5,888 nt of DNA from Hyphomicrobiales bacterium (GTDB lineage Bacteria; Pseudomonadota; Alphaproteobacteria; Rhizobiales; Beijerinckiaceae), in assembly GCA_027489835.1 (NCBI GenBank), contig JAIXZF010000296.1, forward strand, positions 1 through 5,888, read 5' to 3'. The notes under the pieces were generated by a model. It searched no databases, was not told where the DNA came from, and worked only from the letters and a program-made list of their open reading frames with translations. Both the position numbers and the translations under genes were made by a program. Position 1 is the stretch's first letter. Each line of letters opens with the position of its first letter. Shown here one piece after another: positions 4,798 through 5,888 of this stretch.

Positions 4798-5888
4798 ATG
4801 CAGCGGCGTCAGGATGCGTCAGAGGTGGTGGCCTCCGCGCGTCTCAGGGCCGAGGATCCGGCCGGGCTGGCCGGCCACAGGCTCGATCCCGAGCGGCGGC
4901 GCGGGCGTGGGGCGACCATCAATCCCGATGCGCGCTTCGAGGCGCAGAGCCGCGTCGAGGAGGATGATGGCTGGGGCTCGCTCGGCGAGCTTCCGCCCTT
5001 CCGGACCGACGTGGCGGTGGAGAAGCCGCGCACCATCATCACCCGCAACGATTCGCCCGACATCTCCTTCGATCGCTCGATCAACCCGTATCGCGGTTGC
5101 GAGCATGGCTGCGTCTATTGCTTCGCGCGGCCGAGCCATGCCTATCTCGGTCTGTCTCCCGGGGTCGATTTCGAGACGAAGCTCACGGCCAAGCCGGACG
5201 CGCCCGCCCTGCTCGAGCGCGAGCTCGCCGCGCAGGGCTACAGCCCGCGCATGATCGCCATCGGCACCAACACGGACGCCTACCAGCCGATCGAGAAGAA
5301 GCTCAGGATCATGCGCGGCATCCTCGAGGTGCTGTCGCGGCACCGCCATCCCGTCGGCATCGTCACCAAGTCGGCGCTGATCCAGCGGGACATCGACCTG
5401 CTCGCGCCGATGGCCGAGCAGGGCCTCGCCAAGGTCGCCATCTCGGTGACGACGCTCGATCCCAAGCTCGCCCGCACCATGGAGCCGCGCGCCGCCAGCC
5501 CTGCCAGGCGGCTGGAAACGATCAGGCGGCTGACCGAGGCGGGCATTCCCGTCACCGTGCTGGTCGCGCCCGTCATCCCTGCCGTCAACGATGCCGAGAT
5601 CGAGCGCATCCTCGACGCAGGCTACGCCAATGGCGCGCGCGAGGCGGGCTATGTCCTGCTCCGGCTGCCGCTGGAGGTGAAGGACCTCGTGCGCGACTGG
5701 CTGCTGACGCACTATCCAGACAAGCTGCGCCATGTGATGTCGCTGGTGCAGTCCACCCGCGGCGGCAAGGATTACGACGCCTCCTGGGGCCAGCGCCAGG
5801 TCGGCACAGGCCCCTATGCCTGGATGATCGGCCGCCGCTTCGAGGTGGCGGCCGAGCGGCTCGGCTTCAACAAGACGCGGCTCAGACT
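4798..5888 (+). CDS. PA0069-family radical SAM protein (SplB/COG1533-like), C-terminus cut off
   Basis: This is a radical SAM enzyme of the PA0069 family, related to the spore photoproduct lyase group (COG1533); its reaction is unknown. The reading frame stays open to the window end (363 complete codons) and is probably short of only a few residues. Order of features: a basic, probably flexible N-terminus (1-40); SINPYRGCEHGCVYCFAR with the [4Fe-4S] cluster cysteines C101, C105 and C108 (CxxxCxxC); GVDFETKL; the family-typical IGTNTDAYQPIEKKL; a VGIVTKSALIQRDIDLL strand-helix; KVAISVTTLD; and EAGIPVTVLVAPVIPAVND near 242-260, typical of the TIM-barrel core. The ATG at 4798 has GAGG 6 nt upstream. 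An in-frame ATG at 4777 with GAGAGG 11 nt upstream would add 7 residues (MTRPRTP). It is divergent from the glycosyltransferase-like gene and has its own candidate promoter. DNA repair is a group-level guess. Confidence 0.92.
   Translation, partial: MQRRQDASEVVASARLRAEDPAGLAGHRLDPERRRGRGATINPDARFEAQSRVEEDDGWGSLGELPPFRTDVAVEKPRTIITRNDSPDISFDRSINPYRGCEHGCVYCFARPSHAYLGLSPGVDFETKLTAKPDAPALLERELAAQGYSPRMIAIGTNTDAYQPIEKKLRIMRGILEVLSRHRHPVGIVTKSALIQRDIDLLAPMAEQGLAKVAISVTTLDPKLARTMEPRAASPARRLETIRRLTEAGIPVTVLVAPVIPAVNDAEIERILDAGYANGAREAGYVLLRLPLEVKDLVRDWLLTHYPDKLRHVMSLVQSTRGGKDYDASWGQRQVGTGPYAWMIGRRFEVAAERLGFNKTRLR

Noticed and set aside
4819..5733. 304-codon minus-strand frame inside the radical SAM gene
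   Set aside because: It is antisense to a gene with clear CxxxCxxC and barrel motifs. Its composition is typical of a mirrored GC-rich coding frame.

Overview
The window is high-GC DNA, and nearly all of it reads as ordinary bacterial chromosome. The protein families, the dense operon-like packing and the style of the small secreted proteins suggest an alphaproteobacterium of the order Hyphomicrobiales (Bosea- or Methylobacterium-like). This placement is inferred from protein resemblance and was not tested by any search.

Left part (1-1488). The N-terminal third of a long-chain polyprenyl diphosphate synthase, which makes the isoprenoid side chain of ubiquinone, runs leftward off the edge from a probable TTG start at 302. 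Divergent to it is a two-gene rightward unit: a 76-residue DUF2007 protein (483-713) and an overlapping TrmN-like N6-adenine methyltransferase (700-1488) with a clear SAM-binding motif and an NPPY catalytic motif.

Middle part (1489-2393). Two small leftward genes encode exported Gly/Arg/Tyr-rich proteins. Their repetitive middles differ, but both end in a PRCV...RVC module with exactly 21 residues between the two cysteines, so they look like diverged tandem paralogues. A perfect 15-bp hairpin lies between them, just after the stop of the upstream gene.

Right-centre (2394-4128). A 248-bp divergent spacer precedes a YpfJ-type membrane-anchored zinc metallopeptidase (2642-3514). Six bases after it comes moaB (3521-4075), a molybdenum-cofactor biosynthesis gene, probably co-transcribed and translationally coupled.

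Right end (4129-5888). A short leftward glycosyltransferase-like gene (4129-4623) converges on moaB. A 174-bp spacer, visibly richer in A and T than its surroundings, separates it from a rightward radical SAM gene of the PA0069/SplB-like family (4798 to the window end), which lacks only its last residues. That spacer holds a TTGACA promoter element and two near-matches to the alphaproteobacterial LexA (SOS) box.

No mobile element, CRISPR array, tRNA or rRNA was seen, and no obviously new multi-gene system. The points most worth a second look are the paired-cysteine secreted proteins, the possible SOS control of the radical SAM gene, and the eroded glycosyltransferase.
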